DNA from: Eopsaltria australis
Lineage: Eukaryota; Chordata; Aves; Passeriformes; Petroicidae
Direction: 5' to 3'
Assembly: GCA_034509425.1 (NCBI GenBank)
Contig: JAVTVJ010000574.1
Span: 558,001 to 622,000, forward strand
Length of the DNA: 64,000 bases
Under the pieces are notes generated by a model that was not told the DNA's origin, did no database searches, and saw nothing but the letters and a program-made list of their open reading frames with translations. Numbering within the stretch: the stretch's first letter is position 1; every line of letters begins with the position of its first letter. Of this stretch, positions 1-12,380 are shown piece after piece. The position numbers were made by a program, and so were the translations under genes.

Positions 1-883
1 CTCATATTCCCATTGTAACACAGGATGTCGGGGGCTGCTCTCATCTTGTGAGCTGATACTGCCAAACCAAGCAGCAGGACAGATGTTAATTAAAAGAAAT
101 AAATACAGCAAAACTATTGAAATAACAAAACTCACAATCTGCCATGCAACAAAAAAGCCAACAGCTCACTTGACGTGTTGGTTTGTGCTCGTCCCTGAGA
201 CACAAGGAACTCGTCTGCATTCCAAAATGCTACTGATACCCTTCATTTTGCTGTTCCTGCCATGTAACCAAACACATGTGGAAGTTATTTAGGCTCTGAA
301 GGAGTGGAATTACATTTAAATTAATTTTTTTGTTGTTTTTTGCAGAAAAACAGAAATATCTCTAGAGAACGGTGGTTTTTAGAAGGAACTCGGGAGCAAC
401 TTTATCTCACAAATGCTTCTCTGGTGTTCCAAACATTTTCTGGGGGAAACAAAAATAACTTGAAGCTTCTTATCACCTGAACCATACTGCAAAAGGTCAC
501 TGCAGATAGATCAGTGTCAGAGCAGCAGCCACTATTAAGCTGCAAAGGGTTTGGATTTTTCCATTTTTCAGTGGTGAAATTTCATCCAGCGTCGATTAAA
601 TCTGTTATACAAGTCACTGCTTCACATCCTGCACCAACCAGGAAACCTCCACACATCAACACAAGCACAGAAACACCAGGTCAGCGCAATCTACACTTAA
701 ATATACACTCTGATTTAACAATTGTTCTCTCATGTAGCAAGAGAACACAAGAAAATCACCATGAACAGGTAACCAGGCTTTTTCTTTGACTGGTTTGGAT
801 TCTGTGCAGCTCCCCACAAGGAAGTGAATCAATGAGCAGGAGCCACGCTGGGCAGGGGCCGTGGTGCTGAATGTGTGTTACCT
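1..883. other. single-copy sequence, nothing recognised
   Basis: This is AT-leaning, CpG-poor sequence. Short open frames (for example 514-789) have no recognisable domain and no convincing splice signals or start context. I see no repeat here except short A-rich and T-rich runs. Confidence 0.6.
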
Positions 884-1088
884 CACAGAGCACATCCAGA
901 CCCAGCCCAAGGGGAAAGCTCCATCACAGAGCACATCCAGACCCAGCCCAAGGGAAAAGCTCCATCACAGAGCACATCCAGACCCAGCCCACGGGAAAAG
1001 CTCCATCACAGAGCACATCCAGACCCAGCCCACGGGAAAAGCTCCATCACAGAGCACATCCAGACCCAGCCCACGGGAAAAGGCTCCA
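884..1088. repeat. 41-bp minisatellite, five copies
   Basis: The unit begins CACAGAGCACATCCAGACCC and recurs exactly every 41 bases, at 884, 925, 966, 1007 and 1048. Copies differ by one or two bases: the first two have AAGGG near the middle and the last three have ACGGG. Because 41 is not a multiple of three and the unit has no stop in the forward direction, all three plus frames stay open with the same peptides in rotation. Those overlapping 80-92 codon frames are repeat translations, not genes. Confidence 0.95.
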
Positions 1089-4000
1089 GGAGCACATGCA
1101 GCTCCTGGGTTTATGATTGACACACTGATATCACAATAAACACCATGAGCAGGATGTACCATAGCCAACATTTAGCTGCAAGGAAGGCAACCTACCAGCT
1201 CAATAAATATTTAAACACACCTACATAGAAACAGAATAAAAATGAGATTTAGAAATGCAACTTGTGTTATTTCTAATTTTTATCAAGTGTGTTGTCACAA
1301 TGCAGCATCCCTCCAGGCTGCTTGGAATGGAAGGCACATGCAGCATAAACAGAGATAACCTGAAGTTAAAATCACAAACCTATTGATAAGCAGGGATTTG
1401 GTTTGAAAGATGAAAGATAACAAAGCACCATATGCAAATCCAGTTCTTACTCTAATGTAATGTGATATATACACAGGTTTTAATTGCTTACTTCAGTAAA
1501 AGCACAACGAGGCAAAGAACAAAAACACATCAGACAGAATTTATTCTTGTTCTTATATTTTCAGACTTAATTAGAAATATTTTGGGCACACATATAACAT
1601 TTGCTACAAAATTTCAATAACAAAATACGTTGTGATGAATCTTTACAAAGATGAAAACAAAACTCTTTATACTTTAAAAATGCATCTGATACAAATATAC
1701 ATGTATTAATTATTCCAACTAACCTTGCAAAATAATGATTAGGAAAGATTATGATACAAAGTGGGAGGAGGGGGCTGACTTTTAGCCAAAGGGAACAGAG
1801 AAATAAATCGAGGAATTTTAAAAGTTGAAGCAACAGCAGGCTGAATTTTGGCTACTATTAAGGACATCATACTATTCACTAAAAATTCTGTTAACAGTAG
1901 GTTTAAAAGTAGGTGGTTTCATACTAAAAACTGGCCAGTAATGTACGTCTTTTATTTCCACTTAAAGCAGTATCAGTGGCTTGGTATTCTGTTTGGGTAT
2001 TCCTTTCCCATCTCACCAGTTTCAAATATTAGTTGTTCGTGGTAAAAGAAAAATAATTTTACAGAGTCTAAAGAGGAAAAAAAAAAAAAAAAGTCCACAT
2101 GCCTCTTCTCCAAACCCATAAAAAAACCCATATTACTTAGCAGCTTCTTACCACAGTGATTTTGCACATATTTTTAATACTGAAATTAAAGTACATACAA
2201 CCAGTAATGTAGACAGAGCTCTTTGACTGGGATATTCAAGGAGAAATCCAAAGGAAAACTTCACTTTTCCATCACCATTGCCTCACTGGTTCTGTTTTGT
2301 ATCTCGGTACTGATTTATATCTTTAGGTATATTAGGACAGGTATTTACAGCAAAATGCTGAGGGACATCAGATCAAAGGGACAATGACAAGGCTACAAAG
2401 AGTTTTCTAAAACCAGATCCCAGGAGAAGCTGAGCAGCTTTGATTCCCCAGTGCCCCAAGGAGAACTGAAAGGTCTCATTTCAAGCTCAGCTTCTTTTCC
2501 ACAGAGCCAACACATCCCCAGCAAGCTGAACATGAGTCCCCAGTTTGTGAGAGACAAAAGAGCTCCAGTAATGCACAGAACTCAGCGAGCCTGAATCTCT
2601 GAGGCAGCACTTCATTCCACGCCCCAGCTCTGTGACACAGCTCCAGCTCCTCCCTCTGCCTGAAGGAACTTGCAGAACATCACATTTCTGCAGGTTTTCA
2701 ATCACATCTGTTCCCTCCTGCTTGCACAGGAGTACAAATGCACCCACAAAAGCATGGGGCTTCAGCACTGCTCAGGAAAATCAGATCAAGAAACACAGAG
2801 TGCTAACCCCAGTCCTGGGCAGTGTGTCCCCAGGAGCCCCAGAGCACTGCAAACAGCCCCTCTTTGCTGCACAGCTCTGCACAGAGCCCCTCATTTACAG
2901 CCCAAGGCAAGGCAGCAGCCTCAGCTTCCCTACCTGCTTTAATAAAATAATTAAAAAAAAAAATCAACATCAAGAAAGCAAGATATCTAGATATGGAAGG
3001 TTCATTTTTCAAGTCTGATCAAACTGGGGAACTACTTGGTGCCTATTCTGGACTAAGGGATAAACGGGATCAAAAAGAAAAGTGACAGAACAGCAGAGGG
3101 GAAAAAGAAAACAAAAGATAATTTTGGGGGAGAAGGTGAAGAATAGGACAAAACAGCACAGAACAGGCCCATTTGAGTAACATTTTTTATTTTAAGAGCC
3201 CCTTGGCTATGCCTTGGCTCAGCTTTATCTGCAGGATATATCATTTCTCACAAATTTTCCCGCAGTAGCCTTTTGATGAGGTGGCACAGTAATAAATGGG
3301 GAGATAATTTGATGTGTTGAACTTTTATTGCTAGTGAGGAATAAAAGGATTTTCAGCTCCCTGGCTGAGTCTGCAGTACTGACAGCTGGAGCAGGGAGGG
3401 AGAGCTCCCCCAGATTAAACCACAAAAGGAGAATAGGTATGGATTTCTCATAAAAATAACTTCAGTGATAAAACACAGCAGCACTGAGTACCTGTAAGAA
3501 TTAAACTGTGATTACCAACCGAGTTTATGAAGTTGGCCCGTCGTTCTCAAACAAATGAAAGAGTGGGGGCATGCACACACACGCTGTTCTGGGAATTCAC
3601 TGGAGCTCTTTGCCTCCCTGGGAGATGGGAGTGCTCAGCAAGGAGCCCTCGGGGTGCAGCCACAGTGAGGAACCAGCAGTGCTGCCCCAAATCTCTGCTC
3701 ACTGCAGGGAACACTCCCCACCCCACTGGGCTGCCCCAGCTCACTCACACGGATTGTTTGTACATGCTTATGATAACAACTGAAGAGAACCCAAAAAAAA
3801 TGGATTTGAGAAGTTCTAGAGGAAAAAAAAAAAATTGAAAAAAGCCCCAAGCAACTGTTTGGTTTTACTGTTCATCATTACCAAGTGTCTGTGCCTGGGC
3901 CCAGCACTGGGGCTGGGGCTCTGGGAGGGCAGGGATGCTCCAGGATGGGCACAGCCTGTCCTGGACACCCACCCTGGGCACACTGAGCCTCAGGCAGGCT

Positions 4001-4929
4001 GGCAGGGCTGGGGGAATGGCTGTGACAGAGGGCAAAGCCCAGCAGGGACAGAGAAAGGGACAGGAGGGAGGGGGGACCCACAGAGGAGCCCCGGGCAGAG
4101 CCCCACGCCAGGGAAGGGCTCCTTAGGGAATGGCAAATTCCCTTTAACAGCTCACTCTGGAAAGTACAGCTGCTCTGCCTGGGCCTCCAGCTGGAATTAT
4201 ATCCCACCACCTCAAACACAACTTCTAATTAACAATGACAAAATGATATACAATGTACATAAGACATCTAAGGATGGCTTATGATTTACATAACATTTCC
4301 ATTCTTCAAATTCACAGAGCTGATCCTCAGTACAATATTTCGTCTTTAACATATCTGCCTGTGTGCTTACAACACATACAATCAATTCTGAATGTTGGTT
4401 TGAATTACTGGAAGGTAATTGAAGAGAAGCTCATTGACACTGAGAAGGCAAACAAACTGTTAATGTTAATTCTTCTGAGTACATCTCACCAAGAATACTG
4501 GCAGGAGGGAATAAAAATATGTATATATTCCCAAGTAATAGAAAATCTATGAACACAGATACAGCTGAAAACCGCAACAAAGAATTATTTTGAATAATAA
4601 ATAACAAATATCATATACACGTTAAGGAAAATTAGTTAAGCCTTAGGAAACTCACTTTTGCCCCTTTCAAAGGAAAAAAAAAAAAGAAGAAAGTAAATCG
4701 GTTGTAATTTACCCTTCACGTGTGGTTTAGAAAACTTATTTAATGACCTCCTGCCTTCTCCAAAACATTTAAATTACCACTTAAAGGCACAGGAGAAACA
4801 ACTATTTTGAAATATATTGAAGAACCTTTCAATATATTTGGGTTTTACAACATACTAACGTTATACATGACTGTATCATTATTTGTCAAATTTAAAATTC
4901 AGTCGGTTTAATTACTTAATCTCCCGTGC
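1089..4929. other. single-copy sequence with one GC-rich patch
   Basis: No gene is supported. An uninterrupted run of 16 A lies at 2077-2092. A GC-richer patch at about 3590-4130 has open frames on both strands (3835-4284 plus and 3878-4219 minus), which is the usual effect of few stop codons in GC-rich DNA. The plus frame at 4253-4552 reads smoothly but matches nothing I know and has no splice signals at either edge. Confidence 0.55.
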
Positions 4930-5045
4930 CATGTCCTGAGATTGCAGTGGCTCCTCCTGGAGCCCGTTTGTGCCGGGATGCGGCGGAGCGCAGGCAGGGG
5001 CAGCGCAGCCCCAGCAGAGAGCGCAATTGCCGAGCCAGTGAGCGC

Positions 5046-5103
5046 GGCTGGGGCTGGGGCTGGGGCTGGGGCTGGGGCTGGGGCTGGGGCTGGGGCTGGG
5101 GCT
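5046..5103 (+). repeat. (GGGGCT)9 hexanucleotide repeat
   Basis: Nine perfect GGGGCT units run from 5050 to 5103, preceded by a partial GGCT. Regularly spaced runs of four G on the plus strand can fold as a G-quadruplex. The length is a multiple of three, so the minus strand gives alternating Pro/Ser, Pro/Gln or Pro/Ala frames and the plus strand gives Gly/Trp or Gly/Ala dipeptides. I see no evidence that it is translated. Confidence 0.95.
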
Positions 5104-5120
5104 GCCGCGGGGCTCGGAGC

Positions 5121-5331
5121 GGGGCTGAGTGCGGGAACAGCCACAAACACACACACCAAACAAACCAAACAAATCAACCAACCAAACACTGCGGGGCTGC
5201 GTGCGGGAACAGCCACAAACACACACACACACCGAACAAACAAACAAACCAACTAAACAAACCAAACACTGCGGGGCTGAGTGCGGGAACAGCCACAAAC
5301 ACACACACACCAAACAAACCAAACACTGCTT
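5121..5331. repeat. 72/80-bp tandem array, about three copies
   Basis: Each copy starts GGGGCTGAGTGCGGGAACAG (or GGGGCTGCGTG) and continues through a CA-rich and AAAC-rich tail to AACACTGC. Copies start at 5121, 5193 and 5273, so the first two are 72 and 80 bases and the third is about 59. The CpG-bearing head is well kept while the simple-repeat tail varies in length, which points to slippage in the tail and unit-level duplication of the whole. Confidence 0.9.
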
Positions 5332-5566
5332 TGCTTGTTTTTATTACTACTTTTAATCGACCGAATAACTCGGTAAACACTCCGAACAGTAACTTCATTG
5401 CTCGTGAAGCCCACAGCTCACAGGAAATTCACTGTAAGCTCAGCAAGATCCCGAACCTGTGTGCTCGTGTGCCGCACCCGGGGCACAGCGGCTGTCAGCC
5501 CGGATCCCTCCGGAACAGGGGGGCTCTGAACCCCAAAGCTGCATCAGCTGTGGCCCCGAGCAGGGT

Positions 5567-5981
5567 ACCCATCGCTGCTGTCCCCATGGCACACGGGGGC
5601 ACTGAGCACAGCACCCATTGCTGCTGTCCCCATGGGGTCACTGAGCACAGCACTCATCGCTGCTGTCCCCATGGGGTCACTGAGCACAGCACCCATCGCT
5701 GCTGTCCCCATGGCACACAGGGTCACCCATCGCTGCTGTCCCCATGGCACACGGGGTCACCCATCGCTGCTGTCCCCATGGCACACGGGGTCCCTGAGCA
5801 CAGCACCCATCGCTGCTGTCCCCATGGGGTCGCTGAGCACAGCACCCATCGCTGCTGTACCCATGGGGTCACTGAGCACAGCACCCATCGCTGCTGTCCC
5901 CATGGCACACAGGGTCACACCCAGCAGAGCACAGCACCCATCGCTGCTGTCCCCATGGCACACGGGGGCACTGAGCAGAGC
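5567..5981. repeat. mosaic minisatellite, ten units of 34-53 bp
   Basis: Ten units each begin ACCCATCGCTGCTGTCCCCA or a one-base variant. Unit starts are 5567, 5613, 5652, 5691, 5725, 5759, 5805, 5844, 5883 and 5936, giving lengths 46, 39, 39, 34, 34, 46, 39, 39, 53 and 46. The differences come from presence or absence of a GCACACG block and a CTGAGCACAGC block. The 46-39-39 run occurs twice (units 1-3 and 6-8), so a 124-bp higher-order block has been duplicated. Open frames across it (4926-6092 plus and several minus) are repeat translations. Confidence 0.95.
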
Positions 5982-6038
5982 ATTCTGCAGTGGTTGAGCT
6001 GTGAGCTGCAGGCCAGCACTGCTGGTGCCTCAAATCCC

Positions 6039-6156
6039 GACCCCAGCATCTTTCCAAAGCCTGCTGTGACCTTCAGCATCCACAAGTCCTGAATGCTGAA
6101 ATCCAGACCCCAGCATCTTTCTCAAGCACGCTGTGACCTTCAGCATCCAGAAGTGC
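6039..6156. repeat. two-copy 67-bp direct duplication
   Basis: A segment starting GACCCCAGCATCTTTC and continuing through GCTGTGACCTTCAGCATCCA occurs at 6039-6089 and again at 6106-6156, a period of 67. The copies differ at a few positions, so the duplication is not very recent. It adjoins the mosaic minisatellite. Confidence 0.85.
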
Positions 6157-9100
6157 CCACAGCCACACCCTGCAGCTCCTCACCCTCACACCCTGCTGCT
6201 CTGCAATAAATGCATCTCCCTCGGGTGCAGCACTACGAGCAGTGTAACTCCAAGACTTTGTCTGTGCTGTCCCATGCTCCACTGAAGCCTCATCCAGAAT
6301 TTACAAACTAAAGCCCTCTCTATCTGAGTAAAATTTTAAGGCACATAGACAAAGAGAAAAGCAGGAGGAAATCAACACAAGAGGCACTTCAGAGACTTTT
6401 TTTCTGAAGAACAGAGGAGATATTACATCCATTACTATTGCATGACTTAATGTATCTTTTTACTTTCTCCTGGTTTGCTGAAGGATAATTAGGAGTAAAG
6501 TCAGCTCTGGCTTGCTTTTACATGGAGACCTGAGGCAAGTCAATCGGTTCAAGATAAAGAAAATCCCAAACACTTAAAAGCTCCAGTTGTGATTAGCTGC
6601 AAAGTTTTCCCTTTGGCCCTGTGCCTCCTTCCTCAGCCCTGATCAGGCACAATGTGTGCCCTGGTTCAACCTTCAAACCCCTCTGCTCCCCCTGCCAAGA
6701 AGAAATGCACTCTCAGTCAGTGTGTCACCAAGCTGTGACAAATCCCAGAGCAGCCCCGTGCATCTGGTGACACAGCACAGCTGCACAGGAATCACGTTTG
6801 CAATACCCTCTGCTCGGCAACTTCCACAAAATGCTCACTGATTTCACTGGAAAAAGGCAGAGGAGGAGGGTGGAGGCAGCAGCAAAAAGGATCCCACCTG
6901 CAGCACAGGATGGAGATTCGTCTCCAGAAAGACTCAAAATTCCTCAGCTGCATCTTTTCCCCCGATTAGAATCTCCAAGGAGGAGAGAACTTACACTCCT
7001 GTAATGTTACACATGATTTCAATCTCATGCTTTCATGTACTTTAAATGCTTTGGGTGCTGGGCAACTGAGGAACCATAAAGTGCATCAGTCACAGGTGAC
7101 TCTGCTGGATGGAAATGGTGCCAGCAAATGTCAGAGGGCAGCACTAAGACCTCAAAACTCAGCAGAGCTCTGAACAAGCTGCTAAGATAAAAGAGTGAAT
7201 GCATTATGAAAAATAATAATATACTTTACTTCTCAATTTCTTAAAACCAGCATTCCTCCTCTAGTTCTAAGAAAGGCTCTGTTTGCTTGGAATTGCAGGT
7301 TCCAAGCTACCTGGGTAGAAAACTATCTGGAGAATTTATGGCCTTTGTCTGTTTCTGGTAGACACTCTGAAGGAGATGTTTCCTGAGACATCTTTTCTAT
7401 AGTAGAAATATGTTCTGGGTTGTTATGATGTTTAGAACCACGTGGTGTAAACACTCCTCTGGAAATTTCAGTGGCCACTTAATATTTCTCTAGGAACATT
7501 CTAATGAAGAAAACTACATAGACCCACTAAAAAAAAATAAATTAAAAATCAGCTTTCAGATTATTATTTCTACAAATCAATTATCAAAACTCTATTAATT
7601 TATTCCATTAGCTTAAACACTATTATACTACATTATAATTCTCTCTTTTAGGATGGCACATGATTTTATTAGTGTATTCTATCAGTTTTGGAGGTTGAAG
7701 GCTTCCGGGTGGAATTTTTTCTCCTCTATCTAATAAAGGTTATTAAGAATTTAAATAAGATTTGAAAGTGAGAATAATTTAGACACCAAAGTAATGGCTA
7801 TACATATCTCACAACAGCAGTTCATTAGTGGGCTGATATTCAGTCAACTCGATTAAAGCTTCTCACTCATTTTGCTCAACAGCTTTCCACCCAGCTCCTG
7901 AAATCCCAAACCAAAAACCTCAGCCCCTGCTCAACTGCAGGACTCACAGGAAGGGTGAAGTATAAAACCCTGTGCTTTGCCCAGTATCCTGGTGGTTGTA
8001 AATAGCAGCTGTAGCCAGAAAGAAAATGGAAGAGCAGAAAATCTGCAAGCATACCCTACAGTTCCTTAAAACTTCTAATTAATTAGACCAAATATGCCAA
8101 TTGACTTTAGCACCTGCGCTGGCAGTGCCAGGGCTCTGCAGCACATGGCACAGCAGCAATCACACAGATGATGGGCCAGCCTCCCTCCCTCCCTCCCTCT
8201 CTGACCAGGGCTTATGTCCACCCTGAGGACTGTATTATGCCATCCTCACATTACCAAAACCAGCGAGCATGCAAAATTGATTATATGCATGGCACAGAAA
8301 CCTCAAATGCTTAATTTATGCAAGCACACTCCCCCAGATTCATGACAGTGATAAGACATGAAACTGTGGTGACATCATCTTAAAGAATTGCCCCGTGCCT
8401 CAACTAAATATTTGTTCCTCTTTTATTAATTTTCTAAACTAATACACAGTAAAAATATCCAGTGGCCCATTTAACCAATTTACATACTAAAATGATGGCC
8501 AGCAGCCAATTTGAAGTGAGCTGATTCCGCTGAAGAGGTATCTGGGGTCCTTTAGATTCTCTACCTGGTGACCCTTGGAGTGGTCTAATAAAATAATTTC
8601 ATGGCATGTGAATCACTGAGCAAGGAAAAAAAAAAACCACTAAAAACTGATTACACTATCAAACTCTATGAAACTGCATCAATTTATTTTTTAAAAACAG
8701 TATTTCAACTCTTCAATACCATGTGTCAGAGTTACAGCTAACAGCAGCCGGCACTCTCCTTTTCCATACACCAAAAAAAGGAAGTCCCAAGGAATGTCTA
8801 ACATGAGATAACCCTTCTGGAAGAAGGAAACAGCCATTTCACATCTGGCTCAGCTGCCTGCAGTAAGGTCAGCTCAGGCACGGTTCAGTGCTAATAAATA
8901 AAGGCTCGATGTGCCAGGTGAAGGCTGGAGCTGGGTGTGAGGCAGCTCTGACCTGGAGCTGGCCAAGGAGACAGTTTGTCATGGCTCAGCAGGGCTCTCC
9001 ATGCCCAGCTCCACCCCTCCTGGGCTGTCAGGCTGAGGTGGGAGCCCCATCCATCACCAGCCTCCCCTGGGATCTCCTCTGCCCTGCTCCTCGCCCTGGC

Positions 9101-12100
9101 ACTGCCCGATCGCTGCCCACTCTGAACTCAGCCCCTGTGCTCCTTCCAGTGCAAACCAGAGCAGCAGGAAATGAAAAATCACCTCCATCCCACCCCAGCC
9201 AGCAGTGGAAAAAGAACCCACAGGCACAGCTTGGGGCTCCTCTGATTCTCCTCTGGCAAAAGCCAGGGGCAGGGAGCAGGGATGGCTCAGCTGCTGCTGT
9301 GCCCCTTCCTCTGGGGGGACAGGGCTGGGGTTCTCCCCCAAATTATCTGCAAAAGCAGGGCAGAAACCTCAGCTCTGAGCCAAAAGCTCTGCCAGCATCC
9401 ACACGGCATGCCCACAGGGCAAGTGCTGCAGGTGTGTCTGTTTGCAGAGCCCCAGGCTCTGGTACCAATAGCCCCAGGATGGTTCTGGTGCCACCCACCA
9501 GTGCAGTGACTGCTGACCCTGCAGCTGATCCTCTGGAGCACTGCCTCACCCAATCATTACACTTATTCCTTTAATTACACCTCCACACTGAGTGTGCTTT
9601 AAATGGAGAACTAGCAATTCTTTTGCATTTTAATTTTCAATTTAAAATCTGCTCATTGCAAATGTCATTCAAGACACAACGTGCCCTGCTGACATCAAAC
9701 CTGATTGAGATGAGCATTGTTTTACCAAGAATCACCTGAAGAAGATAATGATTTTGCTACCTAGTGAGATCTATATATGATGGCATTATAAAAGGCTTTG
9801 TTCCAATTTTTGTTTTCCTTTCTGCAACTCGATGACAGCTTCGATTTTTTTTTATATTAGCTAAAAAATTAAAAAGACAAGTTTTTTTTCCAAGGATTCT
9901 TTTTAGATGTATCTAACAACTACCTTAACAAATACCTTTTGCTTTGTCCTTGTACTGAAAAATCAGGCCAATTCTGCAGGCCCCTGACTGATGAAGATCT
10001 GTCCCAATGTGCTCCAGAGGTTAAAAGAGAACAACTGCAGTTAAAATGAACATTTCTCAACTCACACCATGCTTCAGCATGCCTTGCAAAATCCACCATG
10101 GGACTTCTAAACTTGCTCCATGCTCCTTCCTTCACTTTGCTTTTCACTCTAGAAACAATTGAGAAGCATCACAATATGTTATACCCGAGTTCCTATTCGC
10201 GTGATGCAACACATTGGCAATTTTTAACATATTTTAAGTAGTTTTAAAGAGAATTAAAATTTGAAATGCAAGTAGTTGCCACCTGTCTTGTTCAGAAGCT
10301 AAATTCGTTCTCTTGTACAGAAAAATGAGACCATTGTTAGAGAAGCATTTTGTTCACGGGCAAAATAATCCAAAATACAGCTTTGCTGGGAGAAAGGCAT
10401 GAGAAAAAAGTCCTTCTAGTTCTTCTTATAAAAAAAGCCCAAACCAAACCACCAAACCCTCAACACCTCACAACTGGAAATTTGTCGGTGAATGGCTGAA
10501 ATGTACAGCAATCTGAACATGAAACCCTTTTCTCATTAAATTCCAAATTAATGCTCTATAGTTGTATGCCTAAGTCTAACAGAAAGCAGACATTCCAACC
10601 CTCCCTGCAATGTCCATTCTCACCTGTACAGCTCAGAAATAAATTCTGACCAGACAGTATTGCAATGGACTTACATTTTTAATCAATAGTTTGGAGAAAG
10701 ATCACTAAGAAGTTAAGGATTTCCTTGAGCAGCAAGAATGCTAGAGCAAAATCTACACATTTCTAAATGCCACCAGAAAATTCCATTCTTTTTTTCTTCA
10801 GAGATTTATTTTTTCACAATGATGAATAATACCTAATTTATTGGAAGTACAAAAATAGCATTTTCTGTAATTTTGACTAGTCAGTCTTTAACTGAGAAAA
10901 TTAAGGTACCTCTTGCTTTTCTATTAACAGGTGAAATTAGTTTGTCAGAGTTAATAATTCACATATAAGCTCTGTACACACAGCAACCAACTGTGCTACA
11001 CATCACACATGGATTCTGCCACACACAGGCAACTCATCTGTCTATCAAAATCAAAACTAATCTGTTAAAATTATTAATCACAGATCTGAGCCTACTCATC
11101 TTCAGGTAGTCCTTATAGAAGAGGACTAAGAAACTGGGGGGCAACACAAGTGAGAAAAGTAAAATACATAAGGACAGTTCCAGTAACTTCTGCATTTGCA
11201 CATGAGAAATGGTGGAAAAAATGGAGTTATTCAGGATGAAACTGGCCCAGTGGAGAACAAACCATGACAGGGGGAGGACAAGTTCAGAGTCTCCCAGGAT
11301 CTCTGAATATTGTTGCTACTTTGACAAGTGAGTATCTGCAGAAGGTATTTTTTTAGACATGTCATTCAGAGCAAGTGTTAGCTAACAAAGTCAGATGGAA
11401 TCTGCTAAACATTGCTTTAATTAAGGCTTCTTTCTTTGACCAGTCTTTAAATTCATTGCTGAAGTTATTACAGGCTTACAAAACAGAGTGGAAATGATTT
11501 TTTCCTTTTTCTTTTCCAGCTACTAAAATCAATATATTTGCTTCCATCCAAGTAACACAACTGCAAGAACAGGGAAAAATCAGCTTCAAGCAATTATCCA
11601 TGTTCATAAATCTTTGTTCATAGCCACATTAACATTCTCAGCTTCATACACGAGGCACAGTGTGCTGCAGGGGACTAACAGAGATCAACAGCCAGACTAG
11701 TTTTTATTTACTCCACAGAAACTGCACTGTGTGTAATCACTTTTTCAGGCATTTAGTGAGCGGTATTTAGGCTGTATTTTCACTAAATCACTCATTTGTG
11801 TTTATCTCAAATGCAGATCAGCATTTGATACCTCAGTACTGTGAGGTTATTATTGCAGCCCACTGCTGCACATGACTGTTCATCAAAATAATTCAAGGCA
11901 GGCAGAAAAGTCCATATGGGTTTGCTTTGACTCATAACCACCAACTCCCTGTGGGGTGATGTGGGAAACACCTAATGGAGAGCCAGGGTTCATTTGCTAA
12001 TGTCAAACTAAATGTTTAATAGGCCTCCCAGGCTTCCTTTCTATTGTCGGGATTTCGACAAAATAAAAAAATAAATCTGAAAGCAATAAAAAAAAGGAAA

Positions 12101-12219
12101 GCAATTATTTCCTGCACTCCTCCCCCAGCTGCAGAGCAGGATTGTCTCTCCAGCACAGCTCAGGATGGGAAGCATCCAGCAGTCCCAGCAGCTTTTCCCA
12201 AGACAGCAGCTGACATTAC
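6157..12219. other. long single-copy stretch
   Basis: No gene is supported in these six kilobases. There is a short CCCT run at 8182-8200 and an A-rich run near 8627. A GC-rich patch at about 8900-9540 carries an open plus frame of 228 codons (8888-9574) and shorter minus frames over the same bases. It has no domain, no initiator context and no flanking splice signals, so I treat it as chance. The segment 10180-10320 keeps some CpGs in AT-rich DNA and could be a conserved non-coding element, but comparison with other birds would be needed to say so. Confidence 0.5.
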
Positions 12220-12380
12220 ACCTCCCAGCCTGGCGCCGCTGCGCGTAAAACTCCTACAATGAGCCTTGACATTTGTCATTGTACTTAGCTACAAATGCAT
12301 TACAAGAAATTACAAGGGATGCTATCAGAAAATTGCAAACCCAGTGAGTGTTTCGCCTAGTTACTGTAATTCCTCAATGC
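12220..12380. promoter_or_regulatory. CpG-bearing block with SOX-type inverted repeat
   Basis: A CpG-bearing cluster (GGCGCCGCTGCGCG near 12232) is followed by TACAATGA at 12255-12262 and its exact inverse TCATTGTA at 12276-12283, separated by 13 bases. ACAATG/CATTGT is the core recognised by SOX HMG-box proteins, and paired opposed cores are known dimer sites for SOXE factors. The segment is not a recognisable repeat. Whether it is a functional element is inference. Confidence 0.3.

Larger units (their letters stand above)
4930..5560. promoter_or_regulatory. CpG-rich patch, possible CpG island
   Basis: CpG dinucleotides are rare elsewhere in the window but cluster here. They sit in the GC-rich segment 4965-5125, in the GCGGGGCTG joints of the 72/80-bp array, and in 5350-5390, which is AT-rich yet keeps four CpGs within about 40 bases. 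A further group lies at 5450-5520. Retained CpGs in both GC-rich and AT-rich DNA suggest low germline methylation, as in an active or recent regulatory element. Three tandem repeats interrupt the patch. No TATA box or start codon context ties it to a gene, so it could also be a GC-biased recombination site. Confidence 0.5.

Noticed and set aside
4926..6092. Plus-strand open frame of 388 codons, the longest in the window
   Set aside because: It runs straight through the GGGGCT repeat, the 72/80-bp array and the mosaic minisatellite. The peptide is repeat translation with no domain.
8888..9574. Plus frame of 228 codons
   Set aside because: GC-rich patch with few stops on either strand and no recognisable product.
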